The notes below the pieces were generated by a model that ran no database searches, was not told the origin of the DNA, and saw nothing but the letters and a program-made list of their open reading frames with translations. A DNA stretch of 24,162 bases. It comes from CAZFPA01 sp964520975 (GTDB taxonomy: Bacteria; Bacillota; Negativicutes; Selenomonadales; Selenomonadaceae). Where the stretch lies: positions 1-24,162 of the forward strand of contig CAZFPA010000029.1 of NCBI GenBank assembly GCA_964520975.1, in the 5' to 3' direction. How positions within the stretch are numbered: the first letter of the stretch is position 1; every line of letters begins with the position of its first letter. The position numbers were made by a program, and so were the translations under genes. This document shows positions 8,743-15,905 of the stretch, one piece after another.

Positions 8743-11490
8743 ATGAAACGCTGCATATATCGCAAGGTACTGGTGTTCCTGTGCGTGCTGCTGCCGGTTT
8801 GGCTGGCCTGCGTTCCTCCGTCTGTTGCTGACAGTGCAGAACAGGGAAAAACAGTCCGGGTGGGCTGGTATCCATCGCCAGGGCTGCAGGATGGTGACAG
8901 TACGGAGCCGCTGGGTGGCTTTAACTATGAATACCTCATGCGCATTGCGCAGTATACGAATTGGAACTATACCTTCGTATTTGGCGATTTCGGTGAGCTG
9001 GAAGCTCAGCTGGAGGCAGGCAGTATCGACATCCTGGGCGATATTGCCAAAACAAAGGCGCGGCTCAGCCGCTATGCTTATTGTATCTATCCCAGCTGCT
9101 ACAGCCACACGCTGCTGCTGTGCCGGAACGATGACGGCCGGTTTGCCTACGACGACTATGCGTCTTATGACGGCATGGTTGTCGGTAACAGTGGGTCGGC
9201 GTTTCGTCAGGAAATGATGGACCGTGAGGCCGCGGCACATGGATTCCACATCGACTATCGGGATTATCCGACGGATGATGCTATGCTGGAGGCCCTTGAA
9301 CATGGTGAAGTGGACATGGCACTGGTCAGTGATGCCATCCAGAACAAGAGCTATAAGATCCTGCATGCCTGGGAACCGGCCGCACAATATTTTGTGGTCA
9401 ATAAAAATCGTCCGGACCTGCTGGCTGAGCTCAACGAGGGGATGGAAAGCCTGCAGTCTGCAGATAGTGCGATTCAGGCACATCTCTTTGAAAAATATTT
9501 TGGCGGCGATAATAATGCGTTTTCGCTGGCACAAAGCCGTGATGAAATGGCGGCGATTGCGGCATCCCCGGTTTTGCAGGTCTTGATTGCGGAAGACCAA
9601 AAGCCCTTGTCGTATGTCGAAGATGACCAGGTCAAGGGTTTTATTCCCGATTATTTAAAGGTGCTTTCGCAAAAGACGGGCCTGCAGTTTTCTTATGTGG
9701 TGTGCAAGGACTATGCTGAGATGACCCAACGCTTTGCAGCGGGAGAGGGCGATCTCTGCGGGCAGTTGTATGAGAATTATGCGGCGCGGAACTACAAAAT
9801 CATCCAGCCCTATACAACATTGTCCTGCGGACTGATCTATAATCCGGAGACCATCCGGGTGATGCGCACGGTCGCCGTTGAGCGCGGCAGCACTGTGCTG
9901 ATCCAGCGCCTGGAAGAAATGGGCATGGAGGCGCAGCTCTACGATTCGCCGCAGGCCTGTCTGGATGCGGTAAAGGATAAGGCTGTGGATGCAGCGGCGA
10001 TGCCCAATATCGTCTTTGAGCAGATTGCTTATCACGAGCCCTATCTGCATCTGATTTACAAGGCCCAGAGCAATCTGAATCTCAATCTGTGCCTTGGCGT
10101 TGCGGCAAAGCAGCCGCTGCTCTTCGGTATTTTTTCAAAGGCTACGGGGGCAATCGCACCGAGCCTTGTTACGCATCTGCTGCTGGCTGACAGCAGCCTG
10201 CAGCCGGAATATACCTGGGAAGACTACCTGCAGCACAATATGCTCTTCATCAATATCATCATCGTTTTGCTGGTGGTTATCGTGTTCCTCATGTTGTGGC
10301 ATCGGCGGCAAAATCATTTTAATGTCTGTCTGCTGAAGGCTACGGAAGCAAAAAACGAGTTTTTCAATAACCTCAGCCATGATCTGCGCACGCCGCTGAC
10401 CGGTATCCTGGGCTACAGTGAACTGGCTGTCCGGACGGCGGAGCCGGCGAAGCAGCAGGATTACCTGCAAAAAATCCAGAAATCCGGGACGCTTCTGCTG
10501 AATCTCATCAACGATACGCTGAGCCTGGCCCGCATCGAGCGGGGCGAATTTGTGCTTACGCCGTCGGTAATCCATGCGAAGACGTTTTTCGAAATGCTGC
10601 TGGTACCGCTGCAGAGTAAAATGCAGCAGAAGGACCAGGTGTTTTCGTATGAGCTTGCAATTCCGGCGGATGAATATATTGCTGTGGACAAGCTGAAATT
10701 CCAGGATATGCTGCTCAATATCCTGAGCAATGCCGTCAAATATACGCCGGCCGGTGGACATATTTCCCTGTGCGTTCAGCGTCTGTCGGCAGCGGGCTCT
10801 GCTCCGCAGTACAGCATTGAGGTCAGGGATACGGGCATCGGTATGCGTCCGGAGTTTCTGACGCACCTTTTCGAGCCCTTTATGCAGGAGCCGGACAAGC
10901 GGGCGGAGGGCATGGCAAGAACGGGGCTGGGACTGGCCATCGTCAAGCGCATCGTGGATCTCATGCAGGGGGAAATCACCGTGCACAGTGTGAAAAATGA
11001 GGGAACGCAGGTGCGGATTGTCGTGCCGGTCACGGTTGTCCAGCGGGAGGCCGTGGCGGAGACGGTTTCGCAGCCGCACGGGCGTGATGCTGCGGTGCTG
11101 CAGGGAAGCCGGATTTTGCTTTGCGAGGACAATATGCTGAATCGTGAAATCATCATCGAGCTTTTGAAGGCCAAGGGCATGCGGGTGGATACGGCTGAGA
11201 ACGGGCAAAAGGGATTGGAGCTTTTTTCGAAGGAGCCTCCAGGGACCTATCAGGCCATTCTCATGGATATCCGCATGCCGGTCATGGATGGCTATACAGC
11301 GACAGCCTGTATCCGGGCGCTGGAAAATGCCTACGCGAAAACCATCCCGATTCTGGCCCTGTCGGCGGATGCTTACGAAGAAAGCATCCGCAAATCGCTT
11401 GCCTGCGGGATGACGGCTCATTTGGCCAAGCCCATCGAGCCGGACAAGCTGTTTGCCGCGCTGGTAAAATATATAGTATCTGTCGGCTAG
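8743..11490 (+). CDS. BvgS-like hybrid sensor kinase with two periplasmic solute-binding domains
   Basis: This 915-residue transmembrane kinase has a signal peptide (residues 1-29), then two bacterial extracellular solute-binding (SBP_bac_3-like) domains at about 36-262 and 278-486. One membrane helix follows (about 499-522, FINIIIVLLVVIVFLMLW). The kinase core has His546 in SHDLRTPLT, N box Asn659/Asn663, DTGIGM from 696 and TGLGL from 727. The receiver is near 793-912, with E795/D796, Asp842 in MDIRMPVMDG and Lys896. Unlike BvgS it has no PAS domain after the membrane helix and no C-terminal HPt domain. A small polar ligand such as an amino acid or organic acid is likely from the fold, but unproven. 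AGGAGGAGG just before ATG 8743 and the 30-base gap show coupling to the preceding kinase. Confidence 0.92.
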   Translation: MKRCIYRKVLVFLCVLLPVWLACVPPSVADSAEQGKTVRVGWYPSPGLQDGDSTEPLGGFNYEYLMRIAQYTNWNYTFVFGDFGELEAQLEAGSIDILGDIAKTKARLSRYAYCIYPSCYSHTLLLCRNDDGRFAYDDYASYDGMVVGNSGSAFRQEMMDREAAAHGFHIDYRDYPTDDAMLEALEHGEVDMALVSDAIQNKSYKILHAWEPAAQYFVVNKNRPDLLAELNEGMESLQSADSAIQAHLFEKYFGGDNNAFSLAQSRDEMAAIAASPVLQVLIAEDQKPLSYVEDDQVKGFIPDYLKVLSQKTGLQFSYVVCKDYAEMTQRFAAGEGDLCGQLYENYAARNYKIIQPYTTLSCGLIYNPETIRVMRTVAVERGSTVLIQRLEEMGMEAQLYDSPQACLDAVKDKAVDAAAMPNIVFEQIAYHEPYLHLIYKAQSNLNLNLCLGVAAKQPLLFGIFSKATGAIAPSLVTHLLLADSSLQPEYTWEDYLQHNMLFINIIIVLLVVIVFLMLWHRRQNHFNVCLLKATEAKNEFFNNLSHDLRTPLTGILGYSELAVRTAEPAKQQDYLQKIQKSGTLLLNLINDTLSLARIERGEFVLTPSVIHAKTFFEMLLVPLQSKMQQKDQVFSYELAIPADEYIAVDKLKFQDMLLNILSNAVKYTPAGGHISLCVQRLSAAGSAPQYSIEVRDTGIGMRPEFLTHLFEPFMQEPDKRAEGMARTGLGLAIVKRIVDLMQGEITVHSVKNEGTQVRIVVPVTVVQREAVAETVSQPHGRDAAVLQGSRILLCEDNMLNREIIIELLKAKGMRVDTAENGQKGLELFSKEPPGTYQAILMDIRMPVMDGYTATACIRALENAYAKTIPILALSADAYEESIRKSLACGMTAHLAKPIEPDKLFAALVKYIVSVG

Positions 11491-11520
11491 CCTGCCGGAT
11501 GGCAGGGCTTCGTGAATAGG

Positions 11521-11567
11521 AAACGCCCCCATAGAGGTGCATGGCGCATCTGCTGTGGGGGCGTTTT
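11521..11567 (+). terminator. Intrinsic terminator of the two-kinase operon
   Basis: AAACGCCCCCA (11521-11531) pairs perfectly with TGGGGGCGTTT (11556-11566). A second inner stem (AGGTGC with GCGCATCT) stacks beneath the loop, and TT follows. It lies 30 bases after the stop of the BvgS-like kinase. Confidence 0.87.
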
Positions 11568-11595
11568 TCATATTTAGGGAATACTGGACAAAAAA

Positions 11596-11712
11596 TCAGA
11601 AGAATCTTGGCAGATACTGCTTGTGCGCGGGCAGCATTTCTTCCATCACCGTCTTAGCAATATCGCCGCTGACCATCAGTGGATTGGCCGTGAATGCCTG
11701 CAGCCGAGGAAC
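11596..11712 (-). pseudogene. C-terminal coding remnant of an unidentified gene
   Basis: Read on the minus strand, this stretch gives a protein-like tail that includes LQAFTANPLMVSGDIAK and then TVMEEMLPAHKQYLPRFF before a TGA at 11598-11596. There is no start codon with a ribosome binding site upstream. On its 5' side the sequence runs straight into a chemotaxis-receptor tail of opposite orientation, so it looks like the last 35-39 codons of a lost gene. I cannot name the family, and chance resemblance to coding sequence is possible. Confidence 0.3.
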
Positions 11713-11716
11713 TGGG

Positions 11717-11823
11717 ACGGTATCCGCAGCAACTGAGGAACAGTCAGCATCGGTAAAGGAGATAGCCAACTGGCACAGATGGCTGAGGACCTGCAGAAAA
11801 ATATTGAAAAATTTCATGTTTGA
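11717..11823 (+). pseudogene. C-terminal remnant of a methyl-accepting chemotaxis protein, frameshifted
   Basis: The frame starting at 11717 reads TVSAATEEQSASVKEIAN, the hallmark of the region near the C-terminal methylation helix of chemotaxis receptors (family form: NVSAATEEQSASMEEI). At about 11760 the match moves to the next frame, which reads SQLAQMAEDLQKNIEKFHV and then TGA at 11821-11823, the normal receptor C-terminus. So only about the last 37 codons survive, with a small deletion or frameshift in the middle and no membrane, HAMP or signalling-hairpin part. It cannot make a working receptor. A short GC stem with TTTTT follows and may be the receptor's old terminator. Confidence 0.75.
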
Positions 11824-11834
11824 GTAAAGGAGAC

Positions 11835-11865
11835 GGGTGCGACCGACGGGGGCCACACCCTTTTT
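11835..11865 (+). terminator. Weak terminator after the receptor remnant
   Basis: GGGTG (11835-11839) pairs with CACCC (11856-11860), followed immediately by TTTTT. The stem is short and the inner loop pairs poorly. Its place 11 bases after the receptor stop is what makes it plausible. Confidence 0.35.
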
Positions 11866-12039
11866 GGGAAAATATGAGCCTGGAACAAGATGTTTCAGAC
11901 TACTTAGGTGATGATGCTTCAAGAAGTTCTGCATACTGATGCTGTGAGGAGATTCTTGCTCCTTTGTGCGATTCGTTACTGAAAATTTCGCTGGAATCTG
12001 TTAGATTCGAATCAGGTCAGAAGGACAGGGGGATGCGGG
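11866..12039. other. Non-coding or decayed stretch between receptor remnant and GGDEF-EAL gene
   Basis: No intact gene is visible here. A short frame from ATG 11874 stops at 11939 without a good ribosome binding site. Continuing past that stop, the same frame reads on for about 30 codons into the start of the next gene, which would fit a decayed coding sequence. I see no convincing promoter. AAGGA and GGGGG at 12021-12032 probably serve the downstream start at 12040. Confidence 0.4.
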
Positions 12040-13059
12040 ATGGCAGCAAATCGTCTTACCGAGGTCTGTAAAAATTATTTGGTGGCCTATGATAAACTCA
12101 CCGGGCTCTATAGCCGGGAACGTTTTTATGAAAAGGCAAAAGAGCTTTTGCGGGCATGTCCAGCAATGGACTTTGTTGTGATCTGCTCGAATATTGGCAG
12201 CTTTAAAATGATTAACGATATCTATGGGAATCAGGAAGGGAATGCACTGCTCTGCAGCCTGGCTGCGCGCCTGCGGGATATGCGCCTGGTACATGCCGTT
12301 TATGGGCGCCTGGAGAGTGATAAGTTTGCCATTTGCATGAGTGCAGCGGAATATCACGCAAGCGGTTTCGCACAGATCTATACGCGCGTGTCGCTGCCGC
12401 GGCATAGGGCAATGTCCATTATGAATTACATCGGGGTATATGCAGTTGATGATCGTACGCTGCCGATTGGCATCATGTGTGATCGGGCGATGATGGCATT
12501 GAATACGCTGAAAGGCAGCTATGAAAAGCAGGTAGCTTACTACGATGAAAGTCTTCGGCAGGAGATACTGCGTGAGCAAAAAATTGTGCAGGGGCTGCAG
12601 CAGGCCTTGCAGGAGCAGCATTTCGAACTGTATCTGCAGCCACAGGTAGATGTCCGCTCAGGCCGGCTTTTGGGGGCGGAGGCCCTGGTGCGCTGGAACC
12701 ATCCCGTGTGGGGGCTGGTTCCGCCGGGACAGTTCATTCCTATATTGGAAAAGAATGGGCTGATTACGAAGCTGGATTTTCGGGTGTGGGATATGGCCTG
12801 CCGCCTTTTGAAACGATGGCAGCAGGAGGGGCGTCCGGCACAGGCGTTGTCGGTGAATATTTCGCCGCGGGATTTTTATTTTGCGGATGTTTATCGGATT
12901 TTTGCCAATCTGCTGCGTACATATGAGATCTCACCTGGCTGTCTGCATTTGGAGATTACAGAAAGCGGCTTTGCTATAGCTATGTTGCTGAAAAGGGGAG
13001 CTTTCAGGTCACGGTTAGTTACGGTTTGGCGGATGTCAGCGGCGCTAAAGATTTTTTAG
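12040..13059 (+). CDS. Truncated GGDEF-EAL protein, probable pseudogene
   Basis: This 339-residue frame begins inside the usual entry to a GGDEF domain (DKLTGLYSRERF, residues 18-29), so a sensory N-terminus is probably missing. The GGDEF site reads RLESDKF instead of RxGGDEF, so cyclase activity is unlikely. An EAL phosphodiesterase domain follows from about residue 180, with EALVRW (c-di-GMP binding Glu), VNIS and LEITES, all conserved. It breaks off right after LEITES, near base 12968, so the later EAL blocks carrying further catalytic acids and the lysine are gone. The last 28 codons are an out-of-frame reading of a foreign GGDEF tail (see 12975-13115). It should not hydrolyse c-di-GMP. 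The start has GGGGG seven bases upstream. Confidence 0.75.
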   Translation: MAANRLTEVCKNYLVAYDKLTGLYSRERFYEKAKELLRACPAMDFVVICSNIGSFKMINDIYGNQEGNALLCSLAARLRDMRLVHAVYGRLESDKFAICMSAAEYHASGFAQIYTRVSLPRHRAMSIMNYIGVYAVDDRTLPIGIMCDRAMMALNTLKGSYEKQVAYYDESLRQEILREQKIVQGLQQALQEQHFELYLQPQVDVRSGRLLGAEALVRWNHPVWGLVPPGQFIPILEKNGLITKLDFRVWDMACRLLKRWQQEGRPAQALSVNISPRDFYFADVYRIFANLLRTYEISPGCLHLEITESGFAIAMLLKRGAFRSRLVTVWRMSAALKIF

Positions 13060-13115
13060 CAGCAATGCACCTGGCTGATGCGAAGATGTATGCCTCAAAA
13101 TATAAAAGAAGGTAG
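12975..13115 (+). pseudogene. C-terminal remnant of a diguanylate cyclase (GGDEF) gene
   Basis: One frame off from the truncated EAL gene, this stretch reads FQVTVSYGLADVSG, then FLAAMHLADAKMYASKYKRR and a TAG at 13113-13115. That is the standard end of a GGDEF domain (VTVSIGVA, then ADxAMYxAKxxGR). Only about 46 codons are present. The GGDEF signature itself is missing, as is everything before it. The fragment overlaps the last codons of the EAL frame, so a deletion joined the front of one c-di-GMP gene to the back of another. Confidence 0.7.
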
Positions 13116-13233
13116 GGCATTCCTCAAGATTTATATTTCCCGTTGGCAAAGCCCAAAGAAGAATTCCAGGGGACTGTCCTCATATCCGGGTTGACTCCGG
13201 TCTGTTTTAGCGCAAAGATTGTCCGTTGAATCA

Positions 13234-13264
13234 CAAAAAAGGAGATGCGATTTCGCATCTCCTT
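13234..13264 (-). terminator. Intrinsic terminator of the tRNA-Gly unit
   Basis: An 11-bp perfect stem (13239-13249 with 13254-13264) has a 4-base loop. Read on the minus strand it is followed by TTTTTT, directly downstream of the tRNA. On the plus strand the tail is weaker, so it works mainly for the minus strand. Confidence 0.82.
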
Positions 13265-13275
13265 AAATTTTCATC

Positions 13276-13349
13276 TGGAGCGGGCGAGGGGAATCGGACC
13301 CCCCTCTTCAGCTTGGGAAGCTGACATTCTACCAATGAACTACGCCCGC
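13276..13349 (-). tRNA. tRNA-Gly, anticodon CCC
   Basis: Read on the minus strand, this 74-base sequence folds as a complete cloverleaf. The acceptor GCGGGCG pairs with CGCCCGC, followed by discriminator T and an encoded CCA. The D-arm contains GTTCATTGGTAGAA. The anticodon stem TCAGC/GCTGA encloses TTCCCAA, which puts CCC at positions 34-36 (reads GGG). The T-arm is GGGGG/CCCCT around TCCGATT. The T-loop has C where most tRNAs have the second T. It is 72 bases downstream of the FtsA-like gene on the same strand. Confidence 0.95.
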
Positions 13350-13421
13350 AAGGTCATTTCGCCAGGTGGCTCAGCCTTACAGTAAAATATGTTATCACAA
13401 ATTCCCCTTTGAGGCAAGGGA

Positions 13422-15764
13422 TTATTTCGGCAAATGGGCCGAGGCAATGGCAGAGGCCAGGCCGGGAACCGTTGTCTGGGCGGTGGCTCCGGGGGCTTGT
13501 TCACTACCGGCGGCAGCGTTGGCTGTCTTATCCTCGATGGGCTTGATGATGACATCGAGGGTGTCGCCGTTTTTCACCGGAGCGGTGAAGTCGACCTCCT
13601 GGTTGTTCACGAGGATGGTGAAGGTCACGCGGCTGGTGGAAGGCGGTGCCTCGAAGCCAACGGCCAGCAGTGCGTCACTGACCGTTGTGGCCTTACGTTC
13701 CGAACGGCTGTAGCGCACGTCGCTGCCTTCTTCGATGATGGTGCCGGGGCTGGCTTTATGTCCGTTGACCTCCAGTGTGATGCTCGCAGAAGGAATCTTG
13801 TATTCCGCCTTGTTGTAGTAGATGATGAGCGAGGCGTCAAGCTCCGAGATATGGAGAACATCGCCGAGCTTCAGTTCGGGCGGCGCAATGTATTCGATAT
13901 GATCCTTTTCGTGGACGGGCGTCGAAAGTGTGGCCGGATTGTCGTTGAGCAGCAGTTCCGGGGCAACGGTATACTGTGAGGCACTGCCATTGAGCGTGTA
14001 GCTGATCTTGCGGCCGGTCGGCGCGTAGCCGGCGGCGAGCAGGGCTTCGCCGACACTGCGCGGTTCCTTGCTGGTGAGGACGTCGCCGTCCTTGAGCTGG
14101 GTCGCTGCATCCGCAGCCGCTCCATTGATTGTGAACTGGGCCTGGATATGTTTTTCTTCGCCATTCACAAACAGCGTATAGTCCGGTGGTACCTCAATGA
14201 CATCGGTAAGGGTGACGACCGGTGTCGTGCCGTTCTTTCCCGGTTCGATATGGATGTGGCTGCCGTCGTGGATGGGGGAGTCAAGCGTGGCACTTTCTCC
14301 GTCGAGTTCGAGCTGGGCGAGTGTGCCGAGCGTGCCCGGAATGAATTTTGTGTTGTCGTTGATGTTGAGCATGAGGCCGAGCCCGGGGCGTCCGTTGAAT
14401 TTCTTGAGCTGGATGCCGGCGTTGAGCAGGGCATCCGAGACCGTGAGGTCACGGAAATTGAACAGGCTGTATTCTTCCTCGTTGACGTAGACCCGCAGAA
14501 AATGCAGGGTGTTGATGGAGGCAATCTTCAGGATGCCCAGCGGTGTAACGGCATCCGGCGAATGCAGGTCGTCCGGGATGCTGTCGATGCCTTCGATGGT
14601 CTCGGGGCGGCGTACCGCAACGCGGGCCTCAGGCAGAGAGAGCGCGTCAGCCACGAGCTTTGGCAGCATCGGAGTGAGGGAACCGCCGCCTACCAGCAGC
14701 ACGGCCTGCGGCGTGTTGTCGCCGTTGAGGTCCATGATCTGTTTGGCGATGGCATCGGCCAGGTTCTTGATGCTCGGCTCGATGGGGCTGATGACGTCCA
14801 CGGCCTGCAGGTCGTAGCTCATGCCCAGGATGTCCTGGAACTGGGAGGCTTCGCCGTTGGCTGCTTCGCGCTTTACGCGTTCGGCCACGTTGAAGTCCAG
14901 CAGGAATTTCTGGGAGATGGCTTCCGTGATCTCATCTCCGGCCAGTGGGACCATGCCGTAGGCGACGACTGAGCCATTTTTGGTGATGGCAACGTCGGAA
15001 GTGCCGGCGCCGATATCGACGAGTACAAGGTTCAGGTGGCGCATGGTCGGTGGAATGAGCACGTTGATGGCAGCAATCGGCTCGAGGGTGAGGGCGCGCA
15101 TGTCAAGCTTGGAAGCCTGCAGCGCGGAGTGCATGGAGTCGATGACCTGGCGCGGCAGGAAGGTCGCGATGACCGTGGCCTTGGCACTGCGGCCGCGCTG
15201 GCCCACGAGGGTCTTGAGCTGATTGCCGTCGAGGGTGTATTTGATGGTGCTGTAGCCTACGCAGTAGTAGCGTGTGGGATCGTCGATGGTATTCGAGGCG
15301 GCGAGGCTGGCCTGTGCGGCCTGGACACCCGCAAAATCGAGGCTGCGTTCCTGCTCCGGGGTGATGAGGCCATTGATTTCCATTTCGGCTTCGGCCGTCA
15401 TGGTGTAAAGGGCACGGCCGGCAGCGGCTACTGCGGCGTGCTGCAGGGGGCCGGTACGCTTGGCCAGGGCCTGTTTGACGCTGGTGATGACTTCAGCAAC
15501 CTGCGGGACATCGTGGATCTGGCCATCGAGCATAGCCCGGGTCTTGTGCTCCTGGCGCTCGGTGGCGATGATCTTGAGGCCATGGGCTTCCTTTTCGGCC
15601 ACGATGCCGATGACACTGCGCGTGCCGATATCGAGCGCAAAGAGGCGTTCCTTGCGCTCACGCCGGGCGGTTGTCCGGGTCTTGGTGGTGCGTTTTTTGC
15701 GCGGCTTCTTTTCCGGCGCTGTATTTTCAAGGACTGTAGTTTCGCTGTTTGCTTTTCTTGGCAT
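13422..15764 (-). CDS. FtsA-family actin-like ATPase with three C-terminal repeat units
   Basis: This 780-residue protein has a lysine/arginine-rich leader (about 17-40) and then an actin-fold ATPase of the FtsA family. Phosphate-1 motif LDIGT is at 44-48, phosphate-2 VDIGAGTSDVAI at 249-260 and the adenosine motif LLVGGGS at 356-362. FtsA normally ends near 400-420 residues with a membrane helix. Here about 350 extra residues carry three similar units with TVSDALLNAG (441-450), SVGEALLAAG (570-579) and TVSDALLAVG (694-703), each followed by a strand-rich stretch ending like DSPIHDGSHIHIEPG. The end (about 743-780) is Ala/Thr/Gln-rich. A role in cell division or envelope assembly is inferred from the ATPase family. 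AAGGAGA lies 7 bases before the ATG. Confidence 0.85.
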   Translation of the reverse strand: MPRKANSETTVLENTAPEKKPRKKRTTKTRTTARRERKERLFALDIGTRSVIGIVAEKEAHGLKIIATERQEHKTRAMLDGQIHDVPQVAEVITSVKQALAKRTGPLQHAAVAAAGRALYTMTAEAEMEINGLITPEQERSLDFAGVQAAQASLAASNTIDDPTRYYCVGYSTIKYTLDGNQLKTLVGQRGRSAKATVIATFLPRQVIDSMHSALQASKLDMRALTLEPIAAINVLIPPTMRHLNLVLVDIGAGTSDVAITKNGSVVAYGMVPLAGDEITEAISQKFLLDFNVAERVKREAANGEASQFQDILGMSYDLQAVDVISPIEPSIKNLADAIAKQIMDLNGDNTPQAVLLVGGGSLTPMLPKLVADALSLPEARVAVRRPETIEGIDSIPDDLHSPDAVTPLGILKIASINTLHFLRVYVNEEEYSLFNFRDLTVSDALLNAGIQLKKFNGRPGLGLMLNINDNTKFIPGTLGTLAQLELDGESATLDSPIHDGSHIHIEPGKNGTTPVVTLTDVIEVPPDYTLFVNGEEKHIQAQFTINGAAADAATQLKDGDVLTSKEPRSVGEALLAAGYAPTGRKISYTLNGSASQYTVAPELLLNDNPATLSTPVHEKDHIEYIAPPELKLGDVLHISELDASLIIYYNKAEYKIPSASITLEVNGHKASPGTIIEEGSDVRYSRSERKATTVSDALLAVGFEAPPSTSRVTFTILVNNQEVDFTAPVKNGDTLDVIIKPIEDKTANAAAGSEQAPGATAQTTVPGLASAIASAHLPK

Positions 15765-15779
15765 AAAAAAATCTCCTTC

Positions 15780-15807
15780 ATGACAAAATAGAGGTTAATT
15801 CTATTAT
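15780..15807 (+). promoter_or_regulatory. Candidate sigma-A promoter of the DAK2 gene
   Basis: ATGACA (15780-15785) and TATTAT (15802-15807) are separated by 16 bases and each matches the consensus at five of six positions. They lie about 100 bases upstream of the DAK2 start in the divergent region, overlapping the leader of the FtsA-like gene. Confidence 0.4.
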
Positions 15808-15819
15808 TTCGCGAATTAA
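15804..15819. promoter_or_regulatory. Palindrome in the divergent ftsA-like/DAK2 region, possible operator
   Basis: The 16-base stretch TTATTTCGCGAATTAA is a near-perfect dyad centred on TCGCGA (one mismatched pair). It overlaps the candidate -10 of the DAK2 promoter. ATTCTAT (15799-15805) and ATAGAAT (15823-15829) form a second, offset inverted repeat around it. No regulator known to me binds this exact sequence, so a role as operator is inference from position and symmetry. Confidence 0.35.
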
Positions 15820-15905
15820 TCTATAGAATCCTTTTTGATTCAAAATTTTGTTGCAACGGACGCTATTCCAGATCAGGGATGAATAGCAGATGGGGTGTGA
15901 GCGAT

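Noticed and set aside
7267..9600. Minus-strand open frame of 777 codons opposite the two kinases
   Set aside because: It is a shadow of the sense genes, spans the end of one and the start of the other, and has no ribosome binding site or motif.
14148..15791. Plus-strand frames opposite the FtsA-like gene
   Set aside because: They are Gly/Asp/Val-rich antisense readings of a gene whose ATPase motifs are clear on the minus strand.
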